Virus record (IMG/VR): IMGVR_UViG_3300021962_000021 | Coordinates: 1-64,000 of that record | Strand: one strand, 5' to 3' | Origin: a virus | Length of the DNA: 64,000 nt | Shown: piece by piece, positions 20,800 through 30,468 of the stretch | How positions within the stretch are numbered: the first letter of the stretch is position 1 | How the letters are laid out: each line of letters starts with the position of its first letter | Program-made: the position numbers and the translations under genes | Notes under the pieces: model-generated | Told to the model about the DNA's origin: nothing | The model's input: the letters and a program-made list of their open reading frames with translations, nothing else | Databases searched by the model: none

Positions 20800-22065
20800 A
20801 TGAAACCAACATTAATATTTCAAGCACCAATAGCAACAAGAAGTGGATATGGTGACCACGCGAGAGACCTTTTACACTCTCTTTATAAATTAGATAAATT
20901 TAATATCAAAGTAATAAGCACTCGTTGGGGACAAACACCAATGGATGCATTAAATTATAATAATGAATTTCACAAATGGATTGTGGATAATATCATTCCA
21001 AAAATAACAGAAAAACCTGACATTTATATGCAAGTAACTGTTCCAAATGAATTTCAACAATTGGGGCATTACAATATTGGAATCACTGCAGGTATAGAAA
21101 CAACAGCATGTGCATTAGATTGGATACAGGGATGTAATAGAATGGATTTAATTATTACACCATCTGAGCATGCAAAACTTAGTTTAGTTGGAACAGTTTA
21201 TAATGAAGCAAACCAACAGGGGCAATTAATTCGTCAACACAAAATTGAGAAACCAGTTGAAGTTTTATTTGAGGGTTTTGATGAAAATGACTTTGGAACT
21301 AATGTTGTTACAAATATTAAAGAATTAGATGAAATTAAAGAAGATTTTGTTTTTCTATTTGTAGGACATTGGTTGAAGGGTGATTTAGGAGAAGATAGAA
21401 AGAATGTTGGTATGATGATTAAAACATTTGCTATGGCATTCAAAGATGAAAAAGTAAAGCCTGCATTAGTATTAAAAACATCATCAGCAACATTTAGTGT
21501 AATAGACAGAGAAAATACTATTGCTAAAATTAGAGCTGCATTGGGAAAAGATTATGGTAAAGTTCCAGTATATCTTATACATGGTGATATGAGTGTATCG
21601 GAAATGAATGGATTGTATGAACATCCAAAAGTAAAAGCAATGTTAAACTTCACAAAAGGTGAAGGATTTGGTAGACCTTTGTTAGAATTTAGTTTAACGG
21701 GTAAACCAGTAATCGTTTCTAATTGGAGTGGCCATTTGGATTTCTTAAAAGAGGGAGCAGTATTATTAGATGGTGAATTAAAAAATGTGCATGAATCGGC
21801 AGCAGACCAATTCTTATTAAAAGAATCACAATGGTTTAATGTAAACATTTCAAAAGCATTACAAAGTATTAAAGATGTTTATAAAAACTATGATAAATAC
21901 AAAGTAGCATCTTTTCAATTAGGCAAGCAAAACAAACAAAACTTTGGTTTAGAAAAAATGACTAAATTGTTCGATAGTATTTTAAATCAGTATGGTATTT
22001 ATACTAAGATACAACCGAAGTTTCAACAACTTCAACTACCTAAATTGAAAATGTTAAATAAATAA
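20800..22065 (+). CDS. GT4-type glycosyltransferase
   Basis: A 421-residue GT-B enzyme with IFQAPIATRSGYGDHARDLL at the N-terminus, ITAGIETTACALDW, EVLFEGFDENDF in the linker, and the donor-site MLNFTKGEGFGRPLLEFSLTGKPVIV. It is related in layout to its neighbour but not a recent duplicate. It begins one base after the neighbour's stop. Function is inferred: sequential addition of sugars to a glycan. Confidence 0.82.
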   Translation: MKPTLIFQAPIATRSGYGDHARDLLHSLYKLDKFNIKVISTRWGQTPMDALNYNNEFHKWIVDNIIPKITEKPDIYMQVTVPNEFQQLGHYNIGITAGIETTACALDWIQGCNRMDLIITPSEHAKLSLVGTVYNEANQQGQLIRQHKIEKPVEVLFEGFDENDFGTNVVTNIKELDEIKEDFVFLFVGHWLKGDLGEDRKNVGMMIKTFAMAFKDEKVKPALVLKTSSATFSVIDRENTIAKIRAALGKDYGKVPVYLIHGDMSVSEMNGLYEHPKVKAMLNFTKGEGFGRPLLEFSLTGKPVIVSNWSGHLDFLKEGAVLLDGELKNVHESAADQFLLKESQWFNVNISKALQSIKDVYKNYDKYKVASFQLGKQNKQNFGLEKMTKLFDSILNQYGIYTKIQPKFQQLQLPKLKMLNK

Positions 22066-22538
22066 TGAGCAATTACAATCCAATATATCGTAAATTTGTA
22101 GATGATAGAAATAATGTTGCGCCTAATAAAATGACTAGGGGTAAATTCTATTTAATAAAAGAATACGAATATGTCGACGGTGATAAGGGTAGATTTACAG
22201 AAACAACCGCCCCAATTGTATTTACGCTTTTTGTATCAAAAGCAAAAGATATAATCCATTGTATAAAGGTATCAAATGTAAATCCAAATTTAATTAAAAG
22301 ATTTTTTGGTAAATTTGTAAATGAAGAAACTGAAAGATTGCAAATGAGAGGAAATGCAAAACAAATTTACGAAAAAACAATAGTTAAAATGCCAACAATT
22401 ACAAAAGATTCATATAGAACTTATAAAATAAGTGGATTAAGAAAGGTGATTGAATTAAATATGGATGTAAATGAAATTACTCCAAAAAATAAAAATGTAA
22501 TAGGAATAGATGTAAAATCACAAAAAAGAAATACATAA
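22065..22538 (+). CDS. conserved phage-type protein of unknown function
   Basis: A 157-residue basic protein. MTRGKFYLIKEYEYVDGDKGRFTETTAPIVFTLF suggests a small beta-barrel with a binding loop, and the rest is helical with many Lys residues. I cannot assign it to a named family. It overlaps the glycosyltransferase stop by one base. It does not look like a sugar enzyme and may be a virion or DNA-associated protein displaced into the island. Confidence 0.5.
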   Translation: MSNYNPIYRKFVDDRNNVAPNKMTRGKFYLIKEYEYVDGDKGRFTETTAPIVFTLFVSKAKDIIHCIKVSNVNPNLIKRFFGKFVNEETERLQMRGNAKQIYEKTIVKMPTITKDSYRTYKISGLRKVIELNMDVNEITPKNKNVIGIDVKSQKRNT

Positions 22539-22541
22539 TTT

Positions 22542-23021
22542 ATGACATCAAAAGAGTTTACAATTTGGTTAAAAGGATTTATTACAGCATGTAATGAGTA
22601 TTCTCCTACACCAAAACAATGGGATATAATTAAAGAAGAATTGGAAAACGTAAAGGATGATACTTCAGCTCCATCATTTCCTTTTGGAACACCAAACACT
22701 ACACCATATCCGCTAGACACAACTCCAATAAACCCAGTGATAGACCCGTTTCCAAAATGGCAATATCCACATTATGTAGACCCATATAATCCATACAAAG
22801 TAACTTGTAAAGGAGAAGAAACGCCAACTGGAACTACAATTACAACAACACCTGGTACTGGATTTGTTACGATAGCAAATCCAAATTTAGTATCGTGGGG
22901 CAGTGGTTCGATTACAACAAATAATCCACCATTTGGATTCGGAGTAACATCAACCGCATACGGATACCCAAGTGGTTCTGCATGGCATTATACAAATGGT
23001 GGAAACGATATAAAAGATTAG
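22542..23021 (+). CDS. WLKGF-type small phage protein with Pro/Thr/Gly-rich tail
   Basis: The N-terminal 45 residues (MTSKEFTIWLKGF, then PTPKQWDIIKEELENV) match a small conserved domain frequent in phages. The rest is Pro/Thr/Gly/Asn-rich with motifs such as YVDPYNPY and a glycine-rich end, and is probably disordered. The N-terminal domain is usually found as a free-standing protein, so the long tail is an extension. Function unknown. Confidence 0.5.
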   Translation: MTSKEFTIWLKGFITACNEYSPTPKQWDIIKEELENVKDDTSAPSFPFGTPNTTPYPLDTTPINPVIDPFPKWQYPHYVDPYNPYKVTCKGEETPTGTTITTTPGTGFVTIANPNLVSWGSGSITTNNPPFGFGVTSTAYGYPSGSAWHYTNGGNDIKD

Positions 23022-23022
23022 A

Positions 23023-23895
23023 ATGAAAAAAGTATTAGTTACAGGTGGTTGTGGTTTTATAGGATACGCATTAACTTTGGAATTAATTAAAAGAGGTTAT
23101 GAAGTTGATGTTATAGATAATCTTTCAATTGGTAAAGAAGCAAAGATACCCGAAGCATGTAATTTCTTGGGTGGTGATATTAGAGCAATGGATAACATAG
23201 ATGATAAACCATATCTTTATATATTTCATTTAGCAGCATTGAGTAGAATACAACCATCATTTCAAAATCCAAATTTGACATTTTCAATAAATGTAGATGG
23301 AACAAAGCAAGTAATTGAATACGTTTATCATAACAAATCTAAATTGATTTATGCTGGTTCATCTTCTAGACATCATAATCCAATACTATCACCTTACGCT
23401 ATGAGTAAACATATGGGAGAAGAATGGATAAAGATGTTTAAGGGGGTATATGGATTGAATGCGGAGATAGTTAGATTTTATAATGTGTATGGACCTGGTG
23501 AGTTAGTGGATTCACATATGGCAGCGGTGATTGGAAAGTGGAGAAGTCAAATTGAAAAAAATTATCCAATATCAATAGTTGGTGACGGTGAACAACGAAG
23601 AGATTTTACGCATATTGATGATATAGTAGATGGTTTAATTAGAATAGCAGAAAGTGATGAAAAACACGAAGATGCTTGGGAATTAGGAACGGGTAAAAAC
23701 TATTCTATAAATGAAGTTGCAGATATGTTTGTTAAAAAATTTAATTGCACTAAATTAAACATTTTTGACCAAAAAGGAAATTATAGAGAAACATTGAGAA
23801 TTAATAATGATGCTATCGAAAGATTAGGATGGCAACCTACTGATAAATTAAAAAGTTACATAAATGAAATTAAGTTACGCAATAACGGCTTGTAA
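23023..23895 (+). CDS. NAD-dependent sugar epimerase/dehydratase (extended SDR)
   Basis: A 290-residue protein with the Rossmann motif VTGGCGFIG (residues 6-14), a DVIDNLSIG acidic loop, the ADH-like FHLAALSRI, the catalytic YAMSK (about Y125/K129) preceded by a Ser/Thr cluster, and the NDP-sugar-binding RFYNVYGPG and DFTHIDDIVDG. It converts nucleotide sugars, as in UDP-glucose 4-epimerases. Product cannot be predicted. It supplies donor sugar for the adjacent transferases. The 3' end overlaps the next gene by 32 bases. Confidence 0.88.
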   Translation: MKKVLVTGGCGFIGYALTLELIKRGYEVDVIDNLSIGKEAKIPEACNFLGGDIRAMDNIDDKPYLYIFHLAALSRIQPSFQNPNLTFSINVDGTKQVIEYVYHNKSKLIYAGSSSRHHNPILSPYAMSKHMGEEWIKMFKGVYGLNAEIVRFYNVYGPGELVDSHMAAVIGKWRSQIEKNYPISIVGDGEQRRDFTHIDDIVDGLIRIAESDEKHEDAWELGTGKNYSINEVADMFVKKFNCTKLNIFDQKGNYRETLRINNDAIERLGWQPTDKLKSYINEIKLRNNGL

Positions 23896-24487
23896 CGAAG
23901 TCGAAGAAACCCTTAGATTGGTTACACAGTTATTAAACTACAAAGGAGAAAATTCAGAAGTTGTAGTTTTATTAGATACACCAAAAGCACCTACCGAATT
24001 ATTAGAATATTTGGAATTACAAGGTGAAGCAAATCACATTAACCTAATTGAATCGGAATTTGATAATGATTTTGCACAATGGAAAAATCTTTTAAATTCA
24101 CAATGTAAAGGTGAATGGATATTTCAGTTAGATGCTGATGAATACTTAGACCCAAATCTTATTGTAAATTTAGAAGAAATATTAGATACTAATACTGATA
24201 AAGATTTGATATTAGTTCCTAGAATTAATACTGTTGAAGGATTAACCGAAACACATATTCAAAAATGGGGTTGGAATGTAAATGAAAAAGGTTGGGTAAA
24301 TTTTCCAGATGTTCAAACCCGTATCTATAAAAATTCAGATAAGATTGGATGGAGTGGAAAGGTGCACGAAAGAATTGTAGGATTTGAATCATATACTGCA
24401 TTTCCAACGGATGAAGTGTATTGTATTAAACATCCAAAGACAATAGAAAGACAAGAAAAACAAAACAACTATTACGAAACTTTATAA
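23864..24487 (+). CDS. GT2-family glycosyltransferase
   Basis: A 207-residue GT-A protein: YAITACNEVEETLRLV at the N-terminus, VVVLLDTPKAP, and the metal-binding DxD in FQLDADEYLDPN (about 87-98). A WSGKVHERIVG segment matches the late part of the catalytic domain (His of the acceptor site). It resembles small LPS-type GT2 enzymes that follow WaaE/KdtX patterns. It shares a TAATG junction with the next gene. Confidence 0.82.
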   Translation: MKLSYAITACNEVEETLRLVTQLLNYKGENSEVVVLLDTPKAPTELLEYLELQGEANHINLIESEFDNDFAQWKNLLNSQCKGEWIFQLDADEYLDPNLIVNLEEILDTNTDKDLILVPRINTVEGLTETHIQKWGWNVNEKGWVNFPDVQTRIYKNSDKIGWSGKVHERIVGFESYTAFPTDEVYCIKHPKTIERQEKQNNYYETL

Positions 24488-25149
24488 TGGTATACATTTA
24501 TTATCACATATATGCTATTGATGGTGTTGAATCTATAATAGATGAACAACTAAAACTGATACAAACTCATTTTAATTTTCCATTTATACTTAATGTTGGA
24601 ATATCAATTGCAAATGAAAATGTATCATCAAAGGAAATTATTGAAAAATTTTATAAATTTAATAAACCAAATTATAAAATAAGAGATATTAGATGTAAAG
24701 GTAATGAATTTGTTACATTAGATTTAATAGAAGAAGATAAAAATATTTTCAAAGATTCTGATTATATTTTGTATATTCATACAAAGGGTGCATCTAAACA
24801 AAAAGAAGCTGTTTATAAAAACATAAAAACTTGGAGAGAGTTGATGAACTATTTTAATATAGAAAAGGTAAAAAGTGTTATTAAAATATTTGAAAAAAGT
24901 GATTTTAACACATATGGTGTTTTATATAGTGAATTAGCAAATTGGAAATTATATTCAGGAAATTTTTGGTGGATGAAAGGTAGTTATGCAAAAACAATTT
25001 CATTGGACTCTGTAAAAAGAAATAATAGATTTTATGCAGAAACTCAATTTGTAAGTATGGGTGAAAATTGGAATCCATACTCACCATACAATAGAACAGG
25101 TGAAAATCATTATGATATAGAATTTAAAAAAGAAGAGTATGCAAAATAA
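24487..25149 (+). CDS. glycosyltransferase-like protein (HTKG type)
   Basis: A 220-residue protein. YILYIHTKGASK and FWWMKGSYAKTI, with a TWRELMNYF helix, resemble the rhamnan-synthesis/capsular GT-like family often found in phage and capsule loci. No classical DxD is obvious, but the HTKG motif is typical. The coding sequence is very AT-rich. It is fused by overlap to the next gene (11 bases). Confidence 0.55.
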   Translation: MVYIYYHIYAIDGVESIIDEQLKLIQTHFNFPFILNVGISIANENVSSKEIIEKFYKFNKPNYKIRDIRCKGNEFVTLDLIEEDKNIFKDSDYILYIHTKGASKQKEAVYKNIKTWRELMNYFNIEKVKSVIKIFEKSDFNTYGVLYSELANWKLYSGNFWWMKGSYAKTISLDSVKRNNRFYAETQFVSMGENWNPYSPYNRTGENHYDIEFKKEEYAK

Positions 25150-26014
25150 AATAACATTTATATATAATCACAAACCAAACGAAACCTGGTCAACTCCACT
25201 ATCTTTATTGAATGAATTTAAAGAAAGAGGTTGGGAAACTGAAATAGTTCCAATTACTGCAGATGATGATTCTGTATTACAATTGTGGATTCAACAAGAT
25301 ACACCAACCGATATAGTATTGTTTATGGATTGGGGTAGAATTGATTCACCATATTTGGATAAAAGTTTAAAACCATCGGCATGTTGGATACAGGAAAGTG
25401 GTGATGACCCACAAAATTTTGAAAGAAACTATCCAAAAGCAAGTCGTTTTCATTATACAATTACACCGGATAGAGTATCGGCAGCCGAATACAGAGAAAG
25501 AGGTATAGATGCAGAATGGATACCACATTGGGCAGATACTGCAGTTCAATTTCCAATGAATTTAGAACCCGAATATGTTGCGGTAACGAGCAGAGGACCT
25601 GGTGGTTCTCAATTTTTAGATTATCTCACCAATTGGGCAGAAGGTGTAATTGGAAATAAAAACGGAATGGAAGCAAAGGAGCATACTGAATTTTTGAATA
25701 AAGGTTTAATGATTATTCAAAATAGTAGATGGGGTGAAATTACAAGAAGAATATTTGAAGGAATGGCTTGTGGTAAAATGGTATTAACCGATAGATTGGA
25801 TGTGAGTAGGGGGTTAGAAGAATTATTCATTGATGGACAAGATATCGTATTATATAATGATATGTTTGATTGTATTGAAAAGATTAATTATTACAATGAA
25901 AACGAAGAAGAAAGAGAAAGAATTGCATATAATGGAATGGCAAAGGTTATAGCAAATCATACACAAATACAAAGAGTAGATAAATTAATAGAAAAATGGA
26001 AAGGTTACCGATAA
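25139..26014 (+). CDS. CgeB/GT1-like glycosyltransferase
   Basis: A 291-residue GT-B enzyme. IVLFMDWGRIDSPYLDKSLKPSACWIQESGDD is typical of the CgeB-type N-terminal half, AEWIPHWADTAV marks the hinge, and NSRWGEITRRIFEGMACGKMVLTDRL is the donor-binding segment with the conserved Glu. Such proteins occur in spore-coat and S-layer glycosylation loci. It overlaps both neighbours by 11 to 19 bases. Acceptor and sugar are unknown. Confidence 0.72.
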   Translation: MQNKITFIYNHKPNETWSTPLSLLNEFKERGWETEIVPITADDDSVLQLWIQQDTPTDIVLFMDWGRIDSPYLDKSLKPSACWIQESGDDPQNFERNYPKASRFHYTITPDRVSAAEYRERGIDAEWIPHWADTAVQFPMNLEPEYVAVTSRGPGGSQFLDYLTNWAEGVIGNKNGMEAKEHTEFLNKGLMIIQNSRWGEITRRIFEGMACGKMVLTDRLDVSRGLEELFIDGQDIVLYNDMFDCIEKINYYNENEEERERIAYNGMAKVIANHTQIQRVDKLIEKWKGYR

Positions 26015-26736
26015 GTATAGGAATATTATCCTGGCATAGTGGACAAGTATTAGTAGATACATTAACCACATATTATGAAAATGGTTTGTTTGATATGGTA
26101 AATGATGTTACTATTCTATTTCAGGAAGTAACACCACAAGATATTCAAATTGCAACTCATTTTGGATTAGATTTTATAGGATTACAAAAGAACATTGGAA
26201 TCGGACAAGCATTCATTAGATTAACTGAAAATGCACAATCCGATTATGTTTTAGTATTGGAGCATGATTGGAATCTGATAGAGGATAGAGAAACCACATA
26301 TAACACATTAAAGAGAAGTTATCAAGCAATTGAAATGGGATTGGATGTTGTTAGATTAAGACATAGGAAAAATCCAGGCCACCCACATTTTTCTTTTCAA
26401 TACCAAGGAAGAGAATTGGAATATTATGATAAAGAAATTGAATGCACATCGCCGCATTTATTGGATTCAGTTCATTGGTGTGAACCGGCTGAAAAGTTTC
26501 CGGAACACATTAAAAAGAGTGAAGATATGTTTCATACCACATCTCGATATGGTAATTGGACAAACAATCCATGTCTTTATAAAAAACAATTTTACTTAGA
26601 TGTGGTTAGACCATTTGCAGGAGAAGGTATCGGATTAGAAGGAAATATAAGTAAGTGGTGGGCACAGCAGAATTATAAAGTTGGTCACAATGAAGGTTTA
26701 TTTATGCACAACGATTGGCAAAAATACGGAAGATAA
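25996..26736 (+). CDS. GT2-type glycosyltransferase
   Basis: A 246-residue GT-A protein. ISIGILSWHSGQVLVDTL at the N-terminus, IGLQKNIGIGQAFIRL, and VLVLEHDWNLIEDRE (acidic EHDW in place of DxD) are consistent with GT2-like enzymes. NNPCLYKKQFYLDVV and a Trp-rich C-terminus complete a standard length. It starts inside the last codons of the previous gene. Confidence 0.65.
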   Translation: MERLPISIGILSWHSGQVLVDTLTTYYENGLFDMVNDVTILFQEVTPQDIQIATHFGLDFIGLQKNIGIGQAFIRLTENAQSDYVLVLEHDWNLIEDRETTYNTLKRSYQAIEMGLDVVRLRHRKNPGHPHFSFQYQGRELEYYDKEIECTSPHLLDSVHWCEPAEKFPEHIKKSEDMFHTTSRYGNWTNNPCLYKKQFYLDVVRPFAGEGIGLEGNISKWWAQQNYKVGHNEGLFMHNDWQKYGR

Positions 26737-28103
26737 TGATAAAATTAATTATATTTGATTTAGATGGTGTATTGGTTGAGGCCAAAGATATACACTTTAA
26801 AACACTAAACCAAGCTCTTTGGGAAATTGGTAAAAGTGATAAGTATGTAATTTCAGAAGCAGAACACCTTTCAATATATGATGGATTAAAAACGAATCAA
26901 AAATTAGAATTACTTACACAAAATAAAGGATTACACCCAAATACATACGAAACCGTTTGGAATAGAAAGCAACATCTTACGATTGATGCAATATCGGAAT
27001 TACAACCTGATTTAGATAAAATTGAATTGTTTAAAGAGCTTCGTAATAGAGGTTATAAATTAGCAGTTGCATCAAACTCAATTAGAAGGTCAGTATTGGT
27101 AATGTTGGCGAAGATTGGTATTATTGAGTATATGGATTTAATCATCTCTAATGAGGATGTAAAGAACTCTAAACCACATCCTGAAATGTATTGGAAGGCA
27201 ATGAGTATGATGGGTGTTTTGCCAGAACAAACTCTAATCGTAGAAGATTCACCACATGGTTTGTTAGCTGCGAGTAGAAGTAGAGCAAATGTATTAAGAG
27301 TAGATAATCCAAAAGATTTGGTATTATCGAAAATTATTAGTAAATTAGAACAAAGGACAAATATGAAAATACCAAAATGGCAAGGTGGTAAGATGAATGT
27401 TCTTATCCCAATGGCAGGAGCAGGAAGTAGATTTCAACAAGCAGGATATACATTTCCAAAACCCCTAATTGATGTTGAAGGTAAACCAATGATTCAAGTT
27501 GTTGTTGATAATTTGAACATTGATGCAACTTTCATTTATGTAGTTCAGAAAGAACATAGAGCAAAATATAATTTAGATACTCTATTAAACTTAATCACTC
27601 CAAATTGTAAGATTGTAGAAGTTGATGGAATTACAGAAGGTGCTGCATGCACAACTTTATTAGCAAAAGAATATATTGATAACGATGCACCATTAGTTAT
27701 GGCAAACTCTGACCAATTTTTAGAGTGGGATTCCAATGAGTTTATGTATAAGATGATTGAACAAAAAGTTGATGGTGGGATTGTTACATTTACAGCAACA
27801 CATCCAAAGTGGTCATTCGCTAAAGTGGATGAGTATGGGTATGTTACGGAAGTAGCTGAAAAGAATCCAATTTCAGATATAGCAACTGTTGGTGTTTATT
27901 ATTGGGCTAAAGGTTCTGATTATGTAAAATATGCAGAACAAATGATTGAAAAGAATATCAGAGTAAACAATGAGTTTTATGTTTGTCCTGTTTTCAATGA
28001 AGCAATTGGTGATGATAAAAAAATCAAAACATTTAACATTGATAAGATGTGGGGATTGGGAACACCTGAAGATTTAACATATTACTTAGAAAATCATAAA
28101 TAA
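26736..28103 (+). CDS. bifunctional HAD phosphatase - sugar nucleotidyltransferase
   Basis: A 455-residue fusion. Residues 1-205 form a HAD phosphatase: FDLDGVL with D8/D10, VASNS (motif II), KNSKPHPE (Lys motif III), VEDSPHG (motif IV). After a linker, MNVLIPMAGAGSRFQQAG, then TFPKPLIDVEGKPMI, begin a sugar-1-phosphate nucleotidyltransferase, with NSDQFLEW as the metal site and a GTPEDL end. I start at 26736, where TAATG overlaps the previous stop. Order fits dephosphorylation and activation of a sugar bisphosphate, as in the heptose pathway, but the substrate is inferred. Confidence 0.82.
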   Translation: MIKLIIFDLDGVLVEAKDIHFKTLNQALWEIGKSDKYVISEAEHLSIYDGLKTNQKLELLTQNKGLHPNTYETVWNRKQHLTIDAISELQPDLDKIELFKELRNRGYKLAVASNSIRRSVLVMLAKIGIIEYMDLIISNEDVKNSKPHPEMYWKAMSMMGVLPEQTLIVEDSPHGLLAASRSRANVLRVDNPKDLVLSKIISKLEQRTNMKIPKWQGGKMNVLIPMAGAGSRFQQAGYTFPKPLIDVEGKPMIQVVVDNLNIDATFIYVVQKEHRAKYNLDTLLNLITPNCKIVEVDGITEGAACTTLLAKEYIDNDAPLVMANSDQFLEWDSNEFMYKMIEQKVDGGIVTFTATHPKWSFAKVDEYGYVTEVAEKNPISDIATVGVYYWAKGSDYVKYAEQMIEKNIRVNNEFYVCPVFNEAIGDDKKIKTFNIDKMWGLGTPEDLTYYLENHK

Positions 28104-28798
28104 TGAAAGTAGCGTTGATGTTGACTGGCTTGGCCAGAAAAGTTGAAAAAGGTTATGATAGTTATTGGAAATATATTTTAAATAATAATGATGTAGACCT
28201 TTATTTGCATGCATGGTATAGTAAACCAGATGAACTAACAAATCACGAAGATAGTGATATAGTTTCTAAAGTATATCCAAATCACAAATATCTTTTTATA
28301 GAAAAACCATTCAAATTTACAGAATATAGAAAAGGAATTGACAATCCTGGAAATGATAATTCCAGACCTTTGGAAGATTTTGATGTAGCAGGTAATTTTA
28401 GAAGTTTTCCTATGTATTATGGTTGGCAATCAACATATCAGCAAATTTTAAATTCAGATACAAAATATGATTGTGTAATTAGAAGTAGATATGATTTGGG
28501 TGGGTTACCATTAAATTTATCTAAATTGGATTTAACAAAAATAAATGTAGCTGTAAATCATTGGAATGGTTGGGATAAAAATGATGATAATTTATGTGTA
28601 ACAAACAAAGAAACTGCAGATTTAATATTTCCAAATATATTCGATAATATAGTTGCACATCATAAAGTAACAGGCCAAATAGGTTGTGCAGAAGATAATT
28701 GGACAGATTTCTTAAAAAGAAAAGGATTACATCACTTATCATATAAAGACCCAAATATTAATTTTCATTTATTAAGAGATAATAAATTATGGTATTAA
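28103..28798 (+). CDS. glycosyltransferase-like protein
   Basis: A 231-residue protein. MKVALMLTGLARKVEKGYDSYW at the start and CVIRSRYDLGG (about 128-138) in the middle are typical of a GT-A-like phage family in which RSRYD replaces DxD. AEDNWTDFLKRKG resembles the acceptor-side helix. A distant relative with STRFDISF lies at 30.5 kb. No precise activity can be given. Confidence 0.5.
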   Translation: MKVALMLTGLARKVEKGYDSYWKYILNNNDVDLYLHAWYSKPDELTNHEDSDIVSKVYPNHKYLFIEKPFKFTEYRKGIDNPGNDNSRPLEDFDVAGNFRSFPMYYGWQSTYQQILNSDTKYDCVIRSRYDLGGLPLNLSKLDLTKINVAVNHWNGWDKNDDNLCVTNKETADLIFPNIFDNIVAHHKVTGQIGCAEDNWTDFLKRKGLHHLSYKDPNINFHLLRDNKLWY

Positions 28799-29232
28799 TA
28801 TCACATAGAGGAAATATTGACGGAAGAATTCCAAGTAGAGAAAATCATCCTGATTACATAGCAGAAGCAATAAAAGATGGATATGAAGTTGAAATTGATG
28901 TTTGGTTTACATCGGATGGTTGGTATTTAGGACACGATGAACCACAATATAAAATAAAAACGGAATATCTTTTTAATCAAAAATTGTGGATGCATTGTAA
29001 AAACGCCGCAGCGTTAGAAAAATTAAATAAATGGAATAATGTAAAATATTTTTGGCATGCAAATGATGATTATACTTTAGTTTCAAATGGGATGGTTTGG
29101 GTATATCCAGGAAAACAAGCATTGAAAAATTCAATATATTGTATGCCAGAATGGGGTTATAATGGTGATTTATCAATTTGTTATGGAATTTGCACGGATG
29201 AAATTTTAAAATATAAAGAATTATACAAATAA
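28789..29232 (+). CDS. GDPD-like phosphodiesterase domain
   Basis: A 147-residue protein that begins ISHRGNIDGRIPSRENHPDYI and continues YEVEIDVWFTSDGWYLGHDEPQY. This has the HR-G, EN, ExD and GHD pattern of glycerophosphodiester phosphodiesterases, with the two histidines and the metal-binding Glu/Asp. It is about half the usual length, so it is a minimal domain. It could cleave or transfer glycerophosphate groups on a glycan. It overlaps its upstream neighbour by 10 bases. Confidence 0.68.
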   Translation: MVLISHRGNIDGRIPSRENHPDYIAEAIKDGYEVEIDVWFTSDGWYLGHDEPQYKIKTEYLFNQKLWMHCKNAAALEKLNKWNNVKYFWHANDDYTLVSNGMVWVYPGKQALKNSIYCMPEWGYNGDLSICYGICTDEILKYKELYK

Positions 29233-30468
29233 ATGAAAGAAGTTAAACAGATTACAAATTGTCCGATTACAAATGATTCGGAAAGATTTACTTATATAGA
29301 TTTAGGCGATATGCCTTTGGTAAACAATTTATGTGATACAAAAGAAGAATCATTGAATTGTAAAAAATATCCATTATCAGTTCAATATTTTAAAAAGAGT
29401 AAATTATCGTGTTTAACTGAAAATGTAGACCCGAACTTAATGTTTTCACAATACTCATATAAATCGGGTGTAGTAAAAGTATATGCAGACCATTGCGAAG
29501 AAATGTTTAAATTTGTTGATACATATTTGAATTTAACAGAAAATGATAATGTATTGGATGTTGGTGGAAATGATGGAACTTTGTTAAAATCATTTCTAAA
29601 ACTAAAACCATATTTAAATGTATTAAATGTGGATGCATCAGAAAATCTTACAAAGTTAAGTGAACAAAAGGGTGTTCCAACTCATAATGCATTTTGGGGA
29701 ACTGAAACGGCAAAAAAGTTAAATAAAAAGTTTAAATTGATTACCTCTACAAATGTATTTCAACATACCCCACCTATTGTGGATTTTGTAGAAGCTATAT
29801 CAATGAGTTTAGAACCATATGGTATTTGGTGTTTGGAATTCCCATATTGGAAAACAAATATGGAAACAAAACAATATGACCAAATATATCACGAACATGT
29901 TTATTTTTATTTATTAGAACCATTGGCAGAACTATTTGCAAAATTTGGTTTAAGAATTATAAAGGTAACTCCGCAATCCATACATGGTGGTAGTTTAAGA
30001 TTATTAATATCTCATATTGGAAAATTGGGAGAAGCATGGCAACCATGTTCATATGTAGAAAAGTTCATTTCGGAAGAACAAGAAATAACGGAAGAATATT
30101 ATAAAAATTGGGGTAAAGAAATTGAATGGCATATTCAAACTTGTAGAGAATATTTAGGAATTACAAAATCAATTGGTGGAAAAATCGTAGGATTTGGGGC
30201 AGCTGCAAAGGGATGTATATTCTTAAATAGTGCAAAGATAGACCATAATATATTGGATGCAATAATAGATGATACCGATTTAAAGCAAGGTAAATTTGTT
30301 CCTGGAACAGGTATTCAAATTCATAGTAGAGAATATTTAAAAAACAATCATGTCGATGCTATTCTAATATTGGCACACAACTTTAAAGATGTTATTATCG
30401 AAAGTTTAAGAAATGATGGGTATAAAGGTCAGTTTATTGTTTTATTTCCAAATATAGAAGTTATATGA
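29233..30468 (+). CDS. sugar C-methyltransferase (NovU/TylC3-like)
   Basis: A 411-residue SAM-dependent enzyme. The N-terminal region resembles the small zinc-binding domain of sugar C-methyltransferases. VLDVGGNDGTLLKSF (about 108-122) binds SAM. YDQIYHEHVYFYLLEPLAELF is the characteristic active-site segment, followed by SIHGGSLRLLISH, and a C-terminal domain begins near IVGFGAAAKG. The family adds methyl groups to 4-keto-hexoses bound to TDP. It fits with the epimerase at 23.0 kb. The gene ends in an ATGA overlap. Confidence 0.88.
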   Translation: MKEVKQITNCPITNDSERFTYIDLGDMPLVNNLCDTKEESLNCKKYPLSVQYFKKSKLSCLTENVDPNLMFSQYSYKSGVVKVYADHCEEMFKFVDTYLNLTENDNVLDVGGNDGTLLKSFLKLKPYLNVLNVDASENLTKLSEQKGVPTHNAFWGTETAKKLNKKFKLITSTNVFQHTPPIVDFVEAISMSLEPYGIWCLEFPYWKTNMETKQYDQIYHEHVYFYLLEPLAELFAKFGLRIIKVTPQSIHGGSLRLLISHIGKLGEAWQPCSYVEKFISEEQEITEEYYKNWGKEIEWHIQTCREYLGITKSIGGKIVGFGAAAKGCIFLNSAKIDHNILDAIIDDTDLKQGKFVPGTGIQIHSREYLKNNHVDAILILAHNFKDVIIESLRNDGYKGQFIVLFPNIEVI